This document shows positions 58,522 through 64,000 of a stretch of 64,000 bases of DNA, piece by piece. The DNA is from Saururus chinensis (Eukaryota; Streptophyta; Magnoliopsida; Piperales; Saururaceae). The stretch is taken from positions 17,742,995 through 17,806,994 of the forward strand of contig CP141142.1 in the NCBI GenBank assembly GCA_035235625.1. The letters are read 5' to 3'. The first letter of the stretch is position 1, and each line of letters starts with the position of its first letter. The translations under genes and the position numbers were made by a program. Below the pieces are notes generated by a model that was not told the origin of the DNA, did no database searches, and saw only the letters and a list, made by a program, of their open reading frames with translations.

Positions 58522-61500
58522 TCACATGGCATAGACAATTTCCCCACTACTGTCTATATCAAGGTCAGGATCAGACTCTAAATCATCCATATCATCATCT
58601 TCCAGATCAATGTTGTCCATCAAGTACTGATTAGGACCACGAGCTCCAGCTGCTGGAATAGTGGCCTCAGTAATGATTTGCATAATCTCATCAATGCTCT
58701 GCATGGGCTGATCAGGTTCTTCAAACCGATTATTCATAGTGTTCTCATCCATAAGGTCTGCAGGAAGGTTCTTGAGAAACCATTCATGATTTTGAATCTC
58801 CGGTATTGTAATCCTCTGCCAGCCAAGAAATTTAGAAGAAAACTTATTTGAAGCTTACAACAATGTCTAAATGCATTCTCCTAAATATTCAATAAATGAG
58901 AACACCAGCTTTTCACGATGAATACTGCAACTACGGTATTATTTCTTACATGCCTAATGAAAAAACTCTTGACAAGAACTATCATAATGATGACATCTAA
59001 GTGGGCCTTAAAGATCATATATAAACCAGAGAAGATTTGATATTTGACTTATTTAGGACTTAGGAATTTTATTTAGAAGATTGCGTTCAAGTGAAATTAG
59101 GACTTTAAATTTAGATTTTGATGTTATAATTAGAAGTTATTTCCCAATTTGGACTTCTATGAGCCTATATAAAGTATTGAATGAAAATAGCTTATGATGA
59201 CTTTTTAAAAAAAATTAGTGTTCTCCATCGACCGTGATCGCTCTCTGTTGGTGCCAATTCCAACAAAGCCCGACGGAGATTCCAGTGGTCAGCCTGCCGT
59301 CTTGCGCCAAGTGCGGCAGTGATCCTTCCGGAGATGATTCCAGATGTTTATCCCTCTACTCATTTTCACCCTCCAGATTCTACGGTTTCTACCCTGCAGG
59401 ACTTTGTCCTGCATCACATGGTCTATGCTTAAAGCAGGAGCCTTGAACATTCCTGGACCAGAGCTCACAAAACAGCTATTTATTATTAATATTGAGCATC
59501 CACGTTTCATCCACCACTATTCAGCATTCATAAGGATAAAGAAGAGATGCATTGTACCAATACGAAATGGTCTTCAAGAAACAAAATGCAATAGCTACCA
59601 TATTTTCTTGATGTTCTACAAGCTCAAAAAAGCAAGAAGTCACTAACCATGGCAGGATTGGCAACAAAAATCCTTGAGATAAGGTGCCGGCATTCGGCAG
59701 ATATATGAACATAGTCTGGTATTGAATATTGAACACCCAAGATTCGCTGTAAGATTAGCCAGCAATTTATTCAGTGAACATAAGTCCACAACAAATAAGA
59801 ATGATAACAAAAATAAAACTGACAATATCACACTTCATATTCTTTCAGCTATATGCCTTCTTTTTCAAACATAAAAGAGGACACAATAAAAACCCTCCTG
59901 GCTTTAATGGTCTCTATATTGTTGCTTCATAAAACTAGAAACCACCAACTTATGAAGCTACTAACTCTACTAGACAATGTGCATTATGATGGTCAAGATC
60001 TTCAAAAGCAACCAGCACTATTGGTTACATGGACTCTAACTTTATAATAATACTTGAACCCAATACCACAAGTGTGTAAGTCCATCTAATTATACTAAAT
60101 TTCAGTCTTTCAGCCCCCATATGGCTGAAAATTCTCAAGATGGAGGGAACGAATCTAATAAGTCAAAAAAAAAGAGAGCAAAAAATGGCATCAAAGAAAA
60201 AACCTTTGGGCCACCTATTTGCAGTAAACCTCCTCCCATTTCAACCATTTTCACCAAGGACCTGTGGTGTAGGTGGCTCAGATGGTGCAAACAGGGTCTT
60301 ATGTTTTAATATTATATTCAATTTCATTAAAAAAAGAGCACAATACATATGACATTATATACCACAGAAAAATCGCAATATTGGGACGGGCGTGCTCACA
60401 TAAAAAAATTTCTCAAGTAACGTGCATAAAAGGAGGCACACAAAATGCTTCATGTATACTAATGACTTACTATACCATGGATCCTCCTAACCAACATTTG
60501 TTAAGTTTCCATTAAACAATAAGTTTAATTTAAGGATTGAATTTTTGGCGCTTTGCTGTAAGTTGGGCTGCGAGCATCATTTAAGTGTCTCATTTTTTAC
60601 CCTTCCTTAAATTAAATGGGTTAGCACATATCATGGAGCCCACTCATCACTGCAAGAAAGCTGCGAGCGACAGCCACTGCTAGCGAGGGAATATAAAAAG
60701 CCTCTTTTCTATAACAGCTTAATCTTTTAGGAGAAGTGGCTATTAACTCTTGAGATAACCAATCAAAAGTTATCCACACATGCAAGCACCATAGCATGTG
60801 AATACAGAGACACACAGGGACCACAAACACTATAGTTAGGTCCGATAGGAATCAAACTACAACCTTTGCTCTCATACCTGCTAATTAACCACTTGTCCTG
60901 ATTTTAACAAAGGAATACCTTTTTAAAACCAAGATCATTATCCCCACAAACTGAGGTTAGAAAAACAGAATAATGTGGCTTAATAAAAATCCACAATACA
61001 CTACTAGAGGAACAAGATTATATTACACTGACAATCAAATGCAGAGGAACAGGACTCTCAACTTAAGCAAAAATGAGAAGCAAAAAACAGAAGAAATGAG
61101 AGGGAGCCATGCTGTCAGTTCACACCTAGACTAGTAAAAGAGAGAGTTGAGCACTGATGAATCATAAGAAATTTATTTCTTGCACGTATATATAATTAGA
61201 CTAGGGTTTAGTATTCTAACTATTTTAAACTTTTTCCTGTCCATCTCTTGGTGGCACACTGAGATATCAAAAGTGAGAACATAACCTGGATTGTCTTCTT
61301 AAAATTCTTGGGCTCCTCAGGATCCTCAAATGGGTAAGCTCCAACTAGCATGACATACAGGGTCACCCCACACGACCAAACATCTGCAATCTGCTTACAG
61401 TAAAAGTCAAGAAATAAACCCTTAGAAGCATGATGCCAAAATTAGTTAACGCATATGAAAAACAGGTACTGTTGTTTACAACTTTTAATCAAACAACAAT

Positions 61501-63849
61501 GTGGAAAAACATACACAACGAGCAAACTAATAAAGCTTCCTATCAGCAAAACTTATATTGAGGCTACAAACTAAATGTACGAGAGAAGCCATGGCCCGAC
61601 TTTATTTGTAGTAGCAACATGGTTGGCAATATCAAAAATATATCAGGCATATATTGGAATCTGTCGCTTTACTAATACAAGATATTGGGAAAAAAATATA
61701 TCTCAGATATATCTGAAATATCTCTAATATCTAAAATAACACAGATATTCCTGATATTTTGGACCCCTTCTAGACCTCAGTAACAATATCTAATTTTGCT
61801 CAATCATCATTAATAAATAACAGATTTAAGCTCAAACCAAGTTATAAGCAAAAAAACTTATAGATAAAGGACAAAACACCTAGTGACTTAAAACTTGTTC
61901 AATCAAAAGAATATATCTTTTGAAAATAACTAAAGAAAACTTATATATAAAGCATTAAAAGAGGAAATACATCAGTAGAACATTATATATAAAGCTAAAA
62001 TGGCACTTCCTAGCATTAGTAAGTACTCCTGGTATTAAAATTTTCAGGATGTACTATTTGCATAGCCATAGACATTGGGGGGAGGAAATTAACCCATCAG
62101 AATACCTTTCCATCATATTCCTTCTTCAGCAATACCTCTGGAGCAATGTATGCCGGAGTTCCAACAGTTGACTTTGGTTGGGAGTGTAAAACAGATGACT
62201 GAGAAAAGACAAATTAGAATACTAAATAAGGAATAAAATGAAAACAATAACCCAACCTAAAAGGTGTGCAACCAATCAATCTAAACTGCGAAAGCCATAA
62301 AATTGAAACCATTCAACAGAACTTCATGGAAATACAAACAATTACTCCAAGTGCATGTCAAAGTGCACTCACATGTATGTTTCACACACACAGACACACT
62401 AACACCACCACAACCACCTTAATCCAACTATATGGAAATAACTGCCTACTACTCAGCCATAAGTTTATATTATAGCATTTTCTATCTCCATGTTCTTCCA
62501 CGAAACTCCTTCCAAGTCCGCCATGGCCTTCTTAGGAGCCTCTACAGACAGTTTTTTTTTCCCAGAACACCACTGGCAATCTACTCTGACATGTACAATC
62601 GCAAGGCCTTCCACTGTACAACCCATAGAAAAATGCCCACCTTTTCTTCATTGGATGTAATTATTTAGGACATGTACAACTTATTGCAGCTTCAGATGTT
62701 TAAAGACCACTTGATGTTTTGTCCATCAAGAGGGCAAAAACACTATTTCAGCCTCTCTTCTGATTTGTGTCATTCATCAGTGCTACTCATCAATTTTTGA
62801 GATAAGCAGAAATTCCAATCCAAGATTTCTTAGAATGATAACGGTCATCATCATATGCCATGACCCAGCATCCTTGTGAATGTGTGTATCCATGTATGGC
62901 CTGGAATGAATGATGGATGTGCATGGGTGTGTTTATATATGGCCATCCACAATGAAATTTAAATAGAGAATGGTAGCACATACTGCCCCCTCTGTCCCAC
63001 ATTAATAGCTCCATTTAGTTTTTCAAAATGAAAACCAAATGGAGCTATTAATGTGGGACGGAGGGAGTACATTATAACATATGTGTTAGCTAACACTAAT
63101 AGCATATCAAATGCCAACAATCTATACTTCGACAAACCATAAATGTGTGTGCTTGAACATCAAATAGAAACAATTTCACATATCAATAAGGATCACTACA
63201 ACCTTAGAGTACCCAAAATCACATATCTTCAGGCGAGGAGCCGGACTTCCATCCAACAGTGTGTTCTCTAGCTTTAGATCACGATGACAAACTTGCTTCA
63301 TAGATGAACACAAACATAATTCAGAGAAAAAAAATATTGATTGCGTACCCAGAAAGTGAAGTTGTACCAAAAGAGAAATAAAAGAAGAAGACGAGACGGA
63401 ATCAAATAAGCCATAAAGGAAGAAAAATGCCTTGAATGTACCATGGAATGGCAGTAGCTGACTCCAGATATAAGTTGTTGAAAGAAAAAGCGAGCCTGCA
63501 AGAAAAATGGAGCATTAAAAAGTCTCTTTTGTAGAGAGACCAACCAAAAAAAAATTGCACTTGAACAACCTCATCCTCACTAAATCGTCCTGCATTGCAA
63601 ATACGCTCAAAAAGCTCTCCACCCGATGCGAATTCCATCACAATAGCAAGATGTGTTGGTGTTAAGATAACCTGAACATATGAACACATGTAAAAAAATT
63701 AGTAACTTCAGCAATGATTCCGTCATTGAACTTCAAAAAATAAGAAGCAGAAGCCATAATAAACAGACATAGACCTCTCTGAACCTAACAATGTTGGGAT
63801 GTCTCAATGACCTGTGGTTGATTATTTCTCTCTGCACATTTTCATCTAT
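58522..63849 (-). CDS. SnRK2.6-like: Subclass III SnRK2 protein kinase (OST1/SnRK2.6-like), 5'-partial
   Basis: A Ser/Thr kinase of abscisic acid signalling: in this subclass it is held off by PP2C phosphatases and, once released, phosphorylates bZIP factors and guard-cell channels. Eight exons, all phase 0 with AG/GT borders: 63775-63849, 63570-63671, 63442-63495, 63203-63295, 62106-62198, 61286-61390, 59648-59746, 58522-58815 (stop TGA). Together they give 304 residues without a stop. Exon 1 (about 58 residues: start, Gly-rich loop, ATP-binding Lys) lies beyond the window. Visible motifs: [21 protein letters not shown] (C-helix), [29 protein letters not shown], the activation loop [21 protein letters not shown], the SnRK2 box ([31 protein letters not shown]) and the acidic ABA box ending [14 protein letters not shown]. 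Exon 8 ends VANPAM where relatives have VADPAK. Confidence 0.97.
62981..63069. mobile_element. MITE, Stowaway-like, 89 bp, in a SnRK2 intron
   Basis: An almost perfect palindrome: TACTGCCCCCTCTGTCCCAC at the left, CCAAATGGAGCTATTAATGTGGGACGGAGGGAGTA at the right, joined by TTTTTCAAAATGAAAA. TA is at both ends. It lies in the intron between exons 5 and 6. Its good terminal repeats suggest a young copy. Confidence 0.92.
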
Positions 63850-64000
63850 CTGCACCATGAAGAAGAAGATGGAAAGCATAAATGAGAAATTAGTCTAATA
63901 ATATCCAATATTGAATTTAAAATTATCACCATATCTCTCCAAATACTTGGACTGAGGCAGGTGGAGTCTGCTTATCTAGTGCACTGTTAAGTGTTAAACA
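63850..64000 (-). other. SnRK2 intron 1, partial
   Basis: Follows the acceptor GGTGCAG next to exon 2 on the minus strand. No exon-1 codons are visible before the window ends. Confidence 0.8.

Overview
The window is nuclear DNA of a flowering plant with a large, transposon-rich, AT-rich genome. The evidence is a spliced plant SnRK2 kinase gene at the right end, Ty1/copia and Ty3/gypsy LTR retrotransposons with chromodomains, a plant-type Helitron coding for both RepHel and an RPA-like protein, CACTA termini and Stowaway-like MITEs. No RNA gene or CRISPR array is visible. I cannot name the species.

Layout. 1-215: right end of a CACTA transposon. 216-4.8 kb: AT-rich DNA without a recognisable gene. 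4.8-9.7 kb: a decayed chromodomain gypsy element (minus strand) split by a solo LTR (5395-9593, direct repeat ACTTC), itself split by a second solo LTR of the same kind (6639-8743, direct repeat TTGTT). 9.7-13.5 kb: an LTR-like sequence with tandem repeats, whose right end I could not find. 13.6-17 kb: non-coding DNA with two MITEs. About 18.2-24.36 kb: a degenerate Helitron (minus strand: RepHel, then RPA). 24.36-25.7 kb: a broken copia fragment. 27102-27987: another solo LTR (direct repeat TTTCC).

28.4-46.9 kb is a nested stack. The host is a copia element on the plus strand (PBS at 28719, gag from 28.8 kb, protease/integrase/RT at 40.2-42.6 kb, 3' LTR ending at 46890). Into it went a gypsy chromovirus on the minus strand (29864-35342), a 4.3-kb solo LTR (35912-40215, direct repeat TCTTG) and a 2984-bp block (42597-45580) that is an almost exact copy of 54226-57209, 11.6 kb away.

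46.9-57.5 kb holds an LTR-like stretch, a MITE, a solo LTR of a second copia family inside another MITE (49339-50339, direct repeat ATTAA), and a minus-strand copia of that family truncated in RT (50767-56724). That copia is itself split by a 1.2-kb gypsy-type solo LTR (51683-52880, direct repeat TTGGT). A short copia RT scrap and a MITE follow.

58.5-64 kb: the only gene that looks functional, a subclass III SnRK2 kinase (OST1/SnRK2.6-like) on the minus strand. Exons 2-9 are present and open; exon 1, with the start codon and ATP-binding loop, lies beyond the right edge.

The interest of the window is historical rather than biochemical. Six solo LTRs have target duplications that can be read exactly, the insertion order can be reconstructed, and the 3-kb copied block looks like filler from DNA break repair or, alternatively, an assembly artefact.
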